64,000 nucleotides of DNA from the NCBI RefSeq assembly GCF_022024015.1, contig NZ_CP091786.1, positions 3,534,001 to 3,598,000 of the forward strand, given 5' to 3'. Position 1 is the first letter of the stretch. Each line of letters starts with the position of its first letter. The notes under the pieces were generated by a model. It was not told the DNA's origin and did not search any database. It saw only the letters and a list, made by a program, of their open reading frames with translations. This stretch comes from Prevotella sp. E9-3. Lineage in GTDB: Bacteria; Bacteroidota; Bacteroidia; Bacteroidales; Bacteroidaceae. Position numbers and translations under genes: made by a program. Positions 26,316-34,430 of this stretch are shown piece after piece.

Positions 26316-26864
26316 TTATATTCCTCTCTCAGCCCAGTCGCCTCGGTCAAGGTTACGATACCCGATGGCTTCGGCGATGTGCATGGACTGTACTTTCTCG
26401 GAGCCGGCAAGGTCGGCGATGGTGCGGTCGAGCAGTTCCTTCCAATAACTTCCACCACCCAGATTCTTTAGTCGTTCATCATCTAGGGTAAAGCCCTTCA
26501 CGATATACTCATGCAGACGTTCTGTGGCCCATTGGCGGAAACGAGTGCCTTGAATTGACTTCACCCGATAACCCACGGAAATAATGACATCGAGGTTGTA
26601 AAGTTTTACTTCTTTCAGTTGTGATTTCCCCTCTATAGCACCATGTTGAATGGTATGTCGGATTTTCCGACATACCTTATTCTCTTCCAGTTCACCTTCC
26701 TTAAAAATGTTGGAAATATGTTCTGTAATAGTACTACGTCCTTTATTGAACAACATGGCTATCTGCTCTTGTGTCAGCCACACCGTTTTATCTTCCAACC
26801 TTACATCCAGACGAATAGTTCCGTCTTCTGATTGATAGATTACAATATTTCCTTGTTCGTCCAT
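26316..26864 (-). CDS. Chimera: RhuM N-terminal part fused in frame to the ComM C-terminus
   Basis: Residues 1-147 match the start of RhuM/Fic-associated virulence proteins (TVWLTQEQIAMLFNKGRSTI; GYRVKSIQGTRFRQWATERL; KGFTLDDERLKNLGG; SYWKELLDR), like the complete RhuM at 29534-30547. Residues 148-182 ([20 protein letters not shown] to AERGI) are identical to the C-terminus of the intact ComM. The junction lies where the two families share R-I-D and SEKV-like sequence, suggesting microhomology. The frame is open throughout, so a product of 182 residues could be made. It would retain the DNA-binding-like domain but lose RhuM's C-terminal half. Confidence 0.85.
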   Translation of the reverse strand: MDEQGNIVIYQSEDGTIRLDVRLEDKTVWLTQEQIAMLFNKGRSTITEHISNIFKEGELEENKVCRKIRHTIQHGAIEGKSQLKEVKLYNLDVIISVGYRVKSIQGTRFRQWATERLHEYIVKGFTLDDERLKNLGGGSYWKELLDRTIADLAGSEKVQSMHIAEAIGYRNLDRGDWAERGI

Positions 26865-26974
26865 ATTTTACCACATATAACCTTCAACTTTCAAAATTAA
26901 TAATGTGAGTTCATCGTCATTAGAACATGTGAATCCAGCTTCTCTGTCCCTTTGATTCTGTGATTTATGTAGTC

Positions 26975-28957
26975 TTATTTTATTATGACCTTTACGCTCT
27001 TATCACAAATATTTACGATGCCAACTTGTCCTCTCGCCAGCGAAGTTTTCACATTTGTTGTCTTTGAATCGACTACAGCACCTCCTACCTTCTTGCCTGT
27101 AATGTCAAATACACTAATTGATGTTCCTAAATCAGCACCTTGTATAGTCAAAACATTTCCGTTACTTTGAATAAGCACAGCCTTGGCACTAACATTGGTT
27201 ATACCATCAATCATGCCTTCTTTTGTTGGTTCAGTATCAATCCAGCAGAGGGTTGCTCTTGCGATGTCTGAGGGGGCATGATTAGGCACCTGAGCATAGA
27301 CACTAATATTATAGGTAGCAGAAAGTGAGATGGTAGCACTATTGTGCTGGGTCACATCTGTATCCGTAATTACTGAAATGAACTCTGCTCCTTCTGTCTC
27401 ACATGTGAATGACAATTGACCATTCTCATACTTAATGGTTGGTGTTGCACATTTTGGTACTGCAACGAATGTACCTGTAACTGTTACGTCATGCGCTGGC
27501 ATAATTTCTGGAATCTCGCTCCATCCAGAAAACACAAATCCTTCTCGTACTGGTTCAGGTTCTGCGATAATTTCCTCGTCTTCCTCAATAGAGTACGTTT
27601 TGTACACTTCTCCATCTACCATATAGGTCAGGGTGTGTTCTGGAATGATGATGGGGACAAAGGTTTTGAATTTACTCCAGGGCTCTGTCGTCTTGTATGT
27701 TTCTATAGACTTTGCGGGAGCATGCAAAGTTGCATGCTCAATGTATGAATCATAGAAAACATCCATTGTCTTTGCATAAGCACTGAGATATTCTGTATGA
27801 CAAGTTGGTGGAGTCTTTGCCATGCAATAGATGTCCTCAAGAGCAGGGCAATTGGCAAAAGCGCCGGAATAGATGTCCTTCACGCCTTTCCCGATTTTTA
27901 CCGTCTTAAGATTACTGCAATCGTAAAAAACGCATCTGTATATAGTATGAGTGTTATCAGGAATGTCTATAGAGGTCAGTCCTGTGCAACCCTCGAACGC
28001 ACTCCAGTCGATTTTATTCAGATTACTTGGAAGCTTTACCTCTGTAAGGTTTGTACAATAAGCAAAGGCCATTTCTCCTATAAAATCCACACCATCTGGA
28101 ATTATAATGCTTTTTAGATTATAACAACTGCTAAAGGTAGCCCATTCAATGCGTTTAAGATTATTAGACAACTGAACAGACTCCAGATTCTCACAAGAAG
28201 CGAAAGCATGGTTGGTTATCGTTGTTACGCTGTTAGGTATGACTATACTCTGTAAGCTATTACAGTAGCCGAAAGCCTCATGTCCTATCCCCACGATATT
28301 ATTGCCTAAAATTACTGACGTAGCATTTTGGCATTTGTAGAAAGCGCGTTGCCCCAGAATGGTAGCTGCTTCTTGTGATGTGTTATCACCTACCTCTACA
28401 GTTTTAATATTAGTACAATATGCAAAACATTCGACTCCTATGCTGGTAACACTACTTGGAATCTTTACTGAAGTCAAACCGCTAAAATAATAAAAAGCAT
28501 GACTGGTAATAGTTTTTACGCCATCAGGAATGACCAAGTCATGGATTTCCTCATCATTCAAAAACAGATGCGATGCCGTAGAAAGTGGATTAGTCTTAAA
28601 ATACGATTCAAAATTGATGTTGCACCATGCTGCTAAATCTTTTATCTTAACAGATGTGGCTTTCCCGTTATAGAATGCCTCTTGACAAATTTTTGTTATA
28701 CTACTTGGTATTTCAATAGAATTCAAGTTACAATTAGCAAAAGCATTTTTCCGTATAGTAGTAACACTATAAGTCACATCGTTATAAGTCACCGTTTCAG
28801 GGATAACAACATCTCCGGAACGATGGCTGTTTCCTGTCACTTCAGCTATGTTCCCTTTAGAAATCAGATTGTAGGAAATACCATCAATCTCTACTACCTC
28901 TGCACTCACTGATATCGTAAATAGTGCAAGTAAAATAAGCAAAAAATTTCTTTTCAT
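26975..28957 (-). CDS. BspA-type leucine-rich-repeat surface protein
   Basis: A signal peptide (MKRNFLLILLALFTISVSA) is followed by about fifteen degenerate LRR_5 repeats (residues 50-400) of the form SVTTIxxxAFxxCxxLxSIxIP. Then comes a bacterial-repeat-like domain (LTYMVDGEVYKTYSI, REGFVFSGWSEIP) and a secretion-type tail ending KVIIK. Such proteins are exported to the surface and bind host proteins or other cells. It belongs to one of the cargo blocks between comM 3' copies. A related protein lies at 52092-53399. Confidence 0.9.
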   Translation of the reverse strand: MKRNFLLILLALFTISVSAEVVEIDGISYNLISKGNIAEVTGNSHRSGDVVIPETVTYNDVTYSVTTIRKNAFANCNLNSIEIPSSITKICQEAFYNGKATSVKIKDLAAWCNINFESYFKTNPLSTASHLFLNDEEIHDLVIPDGVKTITSHAFYYFSGLTSVKIPSSVTSIGVECFAYCTNIKTVEVGDNTSQEAATILGQRAFYKCQNATSVILGNNIVGIGHEAFGYCNSLQSIVIPNSVTTITNHAFASCENLESVQLSNNLKRIEWATFSSCYNLKSIIIPDGVDFIGEMAFAYCTNLTEVKLPSNLNKIDWSAFEGCTGLTSIDIPDNTHTIYRCVFYDCSNLKTVKIGKGVKDIYSGAFANCPALEDIYCMAKTPPTCHTEYLSAYAKTMDVFYDSYIEHATLHAPAKSIETYKTTEPWSKFKTFVPIIIPEHTLTYMVDGEVYKTYSIEEDEEIIAEPEPVREGFVFSGWSEIPEIMPAHDVTVTGTFVAVPKCATPTIKYENGQLSFTCETEGAEFISVITDTDVTQHNSATISLSATYNISVYAQVPNHAPSDIARATLCWIDTEPTKEGMIDGITNVSAKAVLIQSNGNVLTIQGADLGTSISVFDITGKKVGGAVVDSKTTNVKTSLARGQVGIVNICDKSVKVIIK

Positions 28958-28988
28958 GTTTCAATAAAAAATTTTAATTCAGTTTGTT

Positions 28989-29012
28989 TTATAATCCTCT
29001 CTCAGCCCAGTC
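28989..29012 (-). pseudogene. comM 3'-end fragment 2 (24-bp tail)
   Basis: The minus strand reads the last eight ComM codons, DWAERGL and stop, nearly identical to the tail of the chimera at 26316. It is joined to the BRO-domain fragment at CGACTGGG, out of frame with it. Confidence 0.65.
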
Positions 29013-29280
29013 GGAATAGCTGTTCTGTATCAGCCACATCCGTCTTGCGCATCTTTCCGTCAGCCGCCTGCAATTTCAACTGGTGACAATTTGTCACCGT
29101 TTCATTTCCTTCTTCCTTAAGCCTTTGTTTCAGTTTACGCCAATACGCTGTGGCATCCTTGCTTTCCGTAAGCACTTCACAAACGTCAACTATCGAAAAA
29201 AACCACTTCTCTTCTGCGTCGTCATACACGGCGCGTACCTTTTTCTCTTCAAAGAGCTTTATTTGATTGAACTTTGTCAT
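29002..29280 (-). pseudogene. Truncated BRO-family (phage antirepressor-like) N-terminal domain
   Basis: The 92-residue frame reads KWFFSIVDVCEVLTESKDA, then AYWRKLKQRLKEEG and KTDVADTEQLFRL, which is the Bro-N domain of phage antirepressors and related proteins. The normal frame would continue past LFRL for over 100 residues; here it is cut and joined to a comM tail, ending two codons later. The remnant is therefore broken at its 3' end. Confidence 0.75.
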
Positions 29281-29314
29281 AGCTTTTATTTTTACCCTCT
29301 AACTTGCAAATATA

Positions 29315-29484
29315 CTATACCCCTCCTTCCGCCCAGTCGCCTCGGTCAAGATTCCTGTATCCAACTGCTTCGGTGATATGCTGGCTTTGTACTCTCTCTG
29401 AACCTTCCAAATCTCCGATGGTTCGGGCTACCATTATATTCTATTGTATGCGTGAGCGGAGAGTTTCAGACGCTCCATCGCCAT
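29315..29484 (-). pseudogene. comM 3'-end fragment 3, divergent and frameshifted
   Basis: The minus strand reads [16 protein letters not shown], breaks frame, then continues [23 protein letters not shown] to DWAEGGV and a stop. Compared with the intact ComM it has many substitutions, so it probably came from a related strain or species. It is preceded by the shared 30-bp motif at 29485-29514. Confidence 0.8.
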
Positions 29485-29514
29485 GCTGCTGGGGATTTTC
29501 GGGCTCGCTTTTCG
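29485..29514 (-). repeat. 30-bp motif joined to comM fragment (copy 2)
   Basis: Related to 20226-20255 (25 of 30 identical). In frame it reads RKASPKIPSS, following an ATG at 29532 that is one nucleotide beyond the RhuM stop codon. Confidence 0.7.
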
Positions 29515-29533
29515 TTTTACATATGCAGTCATT

Positions 29534-30547
29534 TCACTCGTTTTTGTCTTTTTCTAAAATGTTTTTCTCCAAGTCTTCCAGCATCTTTAAGTCCTCAGCA
29601 TCAGCTATCTGAGCATCAAGTTGCTTACGCTTAGCATTGAAAGTGTCATAAACGCTGCTAACTATATTCTCTGCTTCTGCATTTGATATAGCCCCTTTGC
29701 CTTGCAAGATGTCTTTCTCTTGGAAAGTAAGCAAATTGTCAACATTCTTCCTCCAATAGTCAAGAGTGAGGTCTCTACGCCCTTTCACCCGTTCCTCAGC
29801 ACTGGTCAGGAAGATGTCAACGAGACGATCCAAGGATTCTATTTCATCTGTTAGAAGATAATTTTTTGCAATAATGACATCTCCTTTTCGAACAATACTG
29901 CCTTTCCATGTGGTTAATCCCATGTTGGGTTGGTTGGCATCCGCACGTGCAACAATTAATTCGGCTGCAGTCTGGTGAGTTACTGCATAGAGCAACTTGT
30001 TTTGCGTCTCAGCAAAGAACATCTGAGTGGCCTTGTCTGTCTTGTCGTAATCGCTACTGAGCTTGAACAGGTCACGCACCTTTTGATAGAATCGCTTCTC
30101 TGAAGCGCGAATATCACGAATGCGAGCTAGTAACTCATCAAAGTAGTCGGGACGGCCATCAGGGTTCTTCAGCCGTTCATCATCCATTGTGAATCCCTTC
30201 ACAAGATATTCTGTCAGATGCTCCGTTGCCCACTGACGGAACTGAGTACCTCTCAATCCCCGAACACGATAACCTACAGCAATGATCATCTCCAAAGAGT
30301 AGAAAACAACGTTGTAGTTCTTACCGTCAGCGGCAGTAGTCAAATATTCTTTGACAACTGATTTTTCTGTTAACTCTTTCTCCTTCAGTATGTTAATTAT
30401 ATGATAACTAACAGTTTGCTTCGAGGTGGCAAAAAGTGCTGCCATCTGTTGTTGGTTCAGCCAAATCTTACCATCTTTGGCATATAGTGCCACCGATGCA
30501 CGTCCATCAGCAGTGCGATAAATGATAATATTCTGTTGTTCGTCCAT
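29534..30547 (-). CDS. RhuM family virulence-type protein (complete)
   Basis: The 337-residue protein has KIWLNQQQMAALFATSKQTV near residue 27, GYRVRGLRGTQFRQWATEHL near 92 and a long helical C-terminal half with TQMFFAETQNKLLYAVTHQT and YDTFNAKRKQLDAQI. RhuM proteins are common accessory genes in Bacteroidetes, found near mobile elements and Fic-like systems, with an unknown cellular role. This is the full-length counterpart of the chimera at 26316. It shares a cargo block with the transglutaminase-like gene upstream. Confidence 0.8.
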   Translation of the reverse strand: MDEQQNIIIYRTADGRASVALYAKDGKIWLNQQQMAALFATSKQTVSYHIINILKEKELTEKSVVKEYLTTAADGKNYNVVFYSLEMIIAVGYRVRGLRGTQFRQWATEHLTEYLVKGFTMDDERLKNPDGRPDYFDELLARIRDIRASEKRFYQKVRDLFKLSSDYDKTDKATQMFFAETQNKLLYAVTHQTAAELIVARADANQPNMGLTTWKGSIVRKGDVIIAKNYLLTDEIESLDRLVDIFLTSAEERVKGRRDLTLDYWRKNVDNLLTFQEKDILQGKGAISNAEAENIVSSVYDTFNAKRKQLDAQIADAEDLKMLEDLEKNILEKDKNE

Positions 30548-30598
30548 ACGTTATTGCATGTTAACTGTTAATCTGCTGAACAATGAATTTCTTAATGA

Positions 30599-31657
30599 CT
30601 ATTTCACTATAATCTTCTTGCCATTTACAATGTTTATACCGCGTTCAAGATACGTCTGCTTCATGCCATTAAGATTATAGATAGTTCCCGTTTTATCATC
30701 GTATATCCTAACAGGATTGACTCCATCTACCTGATAATCCTTACTCGTTTTATGTTCGCCCGAAATTGTTCCAGTGCCACTCTGGTACCAAAACCAATAA
30801 AAGAATGTCTGCAACGGAACATTCTGTATTTCAATTCCCGATGACGTGAATGATGTCAAACCTTGGGACAGTATAATCAAGTTCCCGTCATATCTGCCAA
30901 AGTAATCTGCATAGGGATTGGAGTTTTTAAATGTTGGGTCAACAGGAATCCAACCATAATCTTCATGGTAAAAGTCTGGCCATACGTGATAGCCTCCGTC
31001 TGCCCATACTCCAATATTGTGCCGGGCAGGGATTCCTTTGTGTCTCATGAGATTGACAAACAGAGTGGTGAAATCCCCACATTCACCGCCTCCTGCACTG
31101 ATAATCTGTGCAAGTGTACGCCAACTACCGTTGATATAGCTGTAATGCGAGGCAACATATTCATAACAACGTTTTGCATAATCAAGCTTATTAGCAGATT
31201 GTGCCCATAACTGGTCGCCAATATTTTTTATAGTAGTGTTGCTCAAATCGATATATGTGCCATCGCTACCGAGGTATTCATTCGGGTCAATGCCTGTAAC
31301 TTCATTCTTATTTCCTGGTTTGTTGAAATCAATTTGAATAGGCCTACTTTTATACTTAAAGGATTCAGCTACATCGAACGAGTTGTTACTGAATGAGCCA
31401 TCATAAAAAAGAACCTTATTCGCTACGTTGACGTCAATGAAGTTCCCACAATTAGAACTTAGCTCGTTTATTTCCTGATATTCGTTCGTAACAGGGGCAG
31501 GCATTAGAGAAACCAATCTCACTCCGATTATACTTCCAGTTTTAGTGTATGTCACCTTATTGGTGAAAGCAATTTCACCTTGGGCATTAACAAAGAAAGG
31601 TGTGAATAGGCTAAATAAGCCACACAGAATCATGTTGTAAAACGCTCTTTTATTCAT
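30599..31657 (-). CDS. Secreted transglutaminase-like protein
   Basis: After a signal peptide (about residues 1-25) comes a transglutaminase-core region. It carries the catalytic Cys in SAGGGECGDFTTLFVNLMR, the His in GGYHVWPDFYHEDYGW, and the Asp in PVDPTFK. The C-terminus (IYNLNGMKQTYLERGINIV and a basic end) is the standard secretion tail. It probably acts outside the cell as a peptidase or cross-linking enzyme. It is directly downstream of comM and starts the accessory stretch. Confidence 0.8.
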   Translation of the reverse strand: MNKRAFYNMILCGLFSLFTPFFVNAQGEIAFTNKVTYTKTGSIIGVRLVSLMPAPVTNEYQEINELSSNCGNFIDVNVANKVLFYDGSFSNNSFDVAESFKYKSRPIQIDFNKPGNKNEVTGIDPNEYLGSDGTYIDLSNTTIKNIGDQLWAQSANKLDYAKRCYEYVASHYSYINGSWRTLAQIISAGGGECGDFTTLFVNLMRHKGIPARHNIGVWADGGYHVWPDFYHEDYGWIPVDPTFKNSNPYADYFGRYDGNLIILSQGLTSFTSSGIEIQNVPLQTFFYWFWYQSGTGTISGEHKTSKDYQVDGVNPVRIYDDKTGTIYNLNGMKQTYLERGINIVNGKKIIVK

Positions 31658-31709
31658 AAGATAAAGTATTAAAAGGTGTTATTATAAAAAGTAATAATAT
31701 CCCCAATGA

Positions 31710-33281
31710 TCATATCCCTCTTTCTGCCCAGTCGCCTCGGTCAAGGTTACGATACCCGATGGCTTCGGCAATGTGCATGGACTGTACTTTCTCGGAGCCG
31801 GCAAGGTCGGCAATGGTGCGGGCCACTTTGAGGATGCGGCTGTAGGCACGGGCAGAGAGTTTCAGACGCTCCATGGCCATGCGGAGCATATCGAGCGACT
31901 GGGCGTCGGGCTCGGCAAACTCATGGAGCATGCGCTCGGTCATCTGGGCATTACAGTGAGGACGGACTCTCCCCCCGCCCTCCCCGAGAGGGAGGGAGCT
32001 AAAGCGCTCGGTCTGTATTTGTCGGGCCTTTATCACGCGTTCACGAATGACGGCAGACGGCTCGCCCGGCTGCATCTGTGAGAGTTGGGCAAAGGGCACG
32101 GCCTGGATTTCGCAATGGATATCGATACGGTCGAGCAATGGACCTGAAATCTTGTTCATATAGCGCTGAATCTGTCCGGGAGTACAGGCGCAGCGATGGG
32201 TCGGATCACCATAATAGCCACAGGGACAGGGATTCATGGATGCAACAAACATAAAGGAACAAGGGTAATCGACGGTGCTCTTGGCACGACTAACGGTAAT
32301 CTTTCTGTCTTCCAGCGGCTGACGAAGTACTTCGAGTACAGAGCGGTTGAACTCGGGCAACTCGTCGCAGAAGAGTACGCCATTATGGGCCAGTGATATT
32401 TCGCCGGGCTGCGGATTGGTGCCACCGCCTACAAGAGCCACTTGAGAAATGCTATGATGGGGCGAACGGAAAGGACGCTGGGAAATGAGTGAAGTATCTT
32501 TGTTCAGTTTGCCTGCAACAGAATGTATCTGGGTGGTTTCAAGACTCTCGGAAAGGGTGAGAGGAGGGAGAATACTGGGCAAGCGCTTGGCCATCATAGA
32601 CTTTCCCGATCCCGGAGGACCAACCATAATCAGATTGTGGCCACCGGCAGCGGCAACTTCCAAAGCGCGTTTCACACTCTCCTGACCACGCACATCGGCA
32701 TAGTCAAGCTCAAAATTATACTGATGGTCATAGAATTCCTTACGGGTATCTACACGCATCGGTTCGTAATCCTCAGCCCCATTGAAGAAGCGTATCACAT
32801 CCATCAGCGTGTCCATGCCATAGACATCAATATTGTTGACAACGGCAGCCTCGTGAACATTCTCACGCGGAACGATCAGTCCGCGAAACTTCTCGGCACG
32901 AGCCCTGATGGCGATAGGCAACACACCCCGAACAGGACGAAGCGTGCCGTCGAGTCCTATCTCGCCTACCATCATATATTCACACAGGCGATCACTGACC
33001 ACCTTGTTGTCAGCAGCCAGCACGCCAATGGCCAATGGCAGGTCATAGCCAGAGCCCTCTTTCTTAAAATCAGCAGGAGAAAGGTTGATGGTCAATTCGG
33101 CTACAGGCATACGGAAACCGTTGTTCTCGATGGCAGCCTTGATACGGTCGTAACTTTCACGGACAGCCGTATCGGCCATGCCCGACAGGTGGAACAGCAC
33201 ACCTTTAGTCATACTTATCTCTATAGTCACTGTGACGGCTTCCAGTCCCATCACAGCAGCACAAAAAGTCTTTACAAGCAT
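31710..33281 (-). CDS. comM: Intact ComM/YifB Mg-chelatase-like AAA+ ATPase
   Basis: The 523-residue protein starts MLVKTFCAAVMGLEAVTVTI, has the Lon-like N-terminal domain, Walker A NLIMVGPPGSGKSMMAKRL, Walker B GVLFCDELPEF and the C-terminal HCNAQM to [11 protein letters not shown] segment. ComM is a hexameric helicase that extends branch migration in natural transformation. Upstream starts would extend into noncoding sequence. A short GC-rich repeat sits in frame at 31951-32003. Four other copies of its 3' end lie downstream. Confidence 0.9.
   Translation of the reverse strand: MLVKTFCAAVMGLEAVTVTIEISMTKGVLFHLSGMADTAVRESYDRIKAAIENNGFRMPVAELTINLSPADFKKEGSGYDLPLAIGVLAADNKVVSDRLCEYMMVGEIGLDGTLRPVRGVLPIAIRARAEKFRGLIVPRENVHEAAVVNNIDVYGMDTLMDVIRFFNGAEDYEPMRVDTRKEFYDHQYNFELDYADVRGQESVKRALEVAAAGGHNLIMVGPPGSGKSMMAKRLPSILPPLTLSESLETTQIHSVAGKLNKDTSLISQRPFRSPHHSISQVALVGGGTNPQPGEISLAHNGVLFCDELPEFNRSVLEVLRQPLEDRKITVSRAKSTVDYPCSFMFVASMNPCPCGYYGDPTHRCACTPGQIQRYMNKISGPLLDRIDIHCEIQAVPFAQLSQMQPGEPSAVIRERVIKARQIQTERFSSLPLGEGGGRVRPHCNAQMTERMLHEFAEPDAQSLDMLRMAMERLKLSARAYSRILKVARTIADLAGSEKVQSMHIAEAIGYRNLDRGDWAERGI
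31951..32003 (-). repeat. GC-rich palindromic repeat inserted in frame in comM
   Basis: The coding strand contains CTCCCTCTCGGGGAGGG followed by GGGGGAG, the look of a short interspersed Bacteroidetes palindrome. It is translated as SSLPLGEGGGRVRP between ERF and HCNAQM. Other ComM proteins, as I remember them, have only a few residues here. Confidence 0.6.
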
Positions 33282-33361
33282 AATAGTTTTGTGGTTTAGT
33301 TGCAAAGGTAATGATTTTTGAGGAAAAAGAAAGATTACTCTTTGAGAAAAGAACAAAAAAA

Positions 33362-33412
33362 AGAGCGGGATGGCAACCATTTCGGTTCCATCCCGCTTGA
33401 ATGTTCTTTTTT
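33362..33412 (-). terminator. Terminator after rpmH
   Basis: AAGCGGGATGGAACC pairs with GGTTGCCATCCCGC on the minus strand, followed by a T-rich run (TCTTTTTTTTG). It separates rpmH from comM, which are on the same strand. Confidence 0.8.
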
Positions 33413-33442
33413 AGGTCGGTAAAAAGCGCCTCTCGGCTGCTC

Positions 33443-33598
33443 TTACTTACCGTGACGCTCGTCGCTAACAGTGAGCTTCTTACGGCCCTTAGCGCGACGT
33501 GAAGCCAACACGCGGCGGCCATTCTTTGTAGCCATGCGCTCGCGGAAACCATGCTTGTTCACGCGGCGGCGATTGTGTGGTTGAAATGTTCTTTTCAT
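33443..33598 (-). CDS. rpmH: 50S ribosomal protein L34
   Basis: The minus strand encodes 51 residues, [20 protein letters not shown] onward, ending DERHGK. This is the highly conserved L34, with the typical [17 protein letters not shown] core. It is too short for many gene callers. It has its own promoter (33646-33677) and a strong terminator at 33362-33412. The neighbouring divergent gene is efp. Confidence 0.97.
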   Translation of the reverse strand: MKRTFQPHNRRRVNKHGFRERMATKNGRRVLASRRAKGRKKLTVSDERHGK

Positions 33599-33645
33599 TG
33601 CAATGAATCTTTATTTATTAGTACTAATCTTCCGATTTTGGGCTG

Positions 33646-33677
33646 CAAAATTAGTAATTAATATTGAATTGTGCAAG
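33646..33677 (-). promoter_or_regulatory. rpmH promoter
   Basis: On the minus strand the -7 box is TAATTTTG (33653-33646), with CTTG 20 nt upstream in the -33 position (33677-33674). Confidence 0.6.
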
Positions 33678-33711
33678 AAAAGCGTAAAAATTAGTTGATT
33701 TTTTGTATTTT

Positions 33712-33744
33712 TTTGCGGTAAAACAGGAAAAATGAGTAACTTTG
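33712..33744 (+). promoter_or_regulatory. efp promoter
   Basis: TTTG at 33712-33715, a 21-nt spacer and TAACTTTG at 33737-33744. The leader to the efp ATG is about 50 nt. Confidence 0.75.
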
Positions 33745-33798
33745 CAGCCGTAAAAGCGTACGCATATAACATATTAGTATATATACATTTAAGTTTTT

Positions 33799-34365
33799 AT
33801 GATTAATTCACAAGACATTAAGAAAGGCACTGCCATTCGCATGGATGGTGCTATTTGGGTTTGTATCGACTTCCAGCACCGCAAGCCCGGTAAGGGAAAC
33901 ACCATCATGATTATCAAGCTGAAGAACGTTTCTGACGGTCGCGTACTGGAGCGTCGCTTCAACATTGGTGAGAAACTCGAGGACGTAATCATCGAGCGTC
34001 GTCCTTACCAGTACCTCTATGAGGATCAGGAAGGTCGCATCTTCATGAACCAGGAGACTTTCGAGCAGATTCCCATCGCCAACGACTTGGTTATCGGTCA
34101 TGAGTACATGAAGGAGAGCGACATCGTGGAAGTTGTTTCTGACACTACCGACGGTACCATTCTCTATGCCGAGATGCCTGTTAAGACCATCCTGCGCGTG
34201 ACTCACTCTGAGCCCGGCATCAAGGGTGACACCGCTACCAACACTCTGAAGCCCGCTACTTTGGAGACCGGTGTTGAGGTTCGTGTTCCCCTGTTCATCA
34301 ACGAGGGCGACCTGATTCAGGTTGACACTCGCGACGGTTCTTACCTGGCTCGTGCCAAAGAATAA
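33799..34365 (+). CDS. efp: Translation elongation factor P
   Basis: The 188-residue protein has the three-domain EF-P length with KGTAIRMDGAIWVCIDFQHR at the start and the KPGKGNT loop, including the tip Lys region at about residues 30-36, and ends GDLIQVDTRDGSYLARAKE. EF-P rescues ribosomes stalled at proline runs. It is cytosolic. It has a clear promoter and is divergent from rpmH. The repeat at 34370-34426 follows it. Confidence 0.95.
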   Translation: MINSQDIKKGTAIRMDGAIWVCIDFQHRKPGKGNTIMIIKLKNVSDGRVLERRFNIGEKLEDVIIERRPYQYLYEDQEGRIFMNQETFEQIPIANDLVIGHEYMKESDIVEVVSDTTDGTILYAEMPVKTILRVTHSEPGIKGDTATNTLKPATLETGVEVRVPLFINEGDLIQVDTRDGSYLARAKE

Positions 34366-34369
34366 TTTT

Positions 34370-34426
34370 TAGTGCAGAGTGTAGTCCCTCTACTGCGGTA
34401 GCGAACGCTACACTATACACTCTAAA
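34370..34426. repeat. Half-copy of the GCGGTAGC/ACTCTACACT repeat family
   Basis: The segment contains GCGGTAGCGAACGCTACACT and ACTATACACTCT with partial inverted symmetry (AGAGTGTAG at its left side). Its core matches GCGGTAGCAAACTCT with flanking ACTCTACACT in the M20 peptidase insertion at 63585-63797. Confidence 0.6.
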
Positions 34427-34430
34427 CTTG

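Noticed and set aside
32523..33299. Plus-strand frame of 258 codons
   Set aside because: It is antisense to comM and shows no recognisable protein features.
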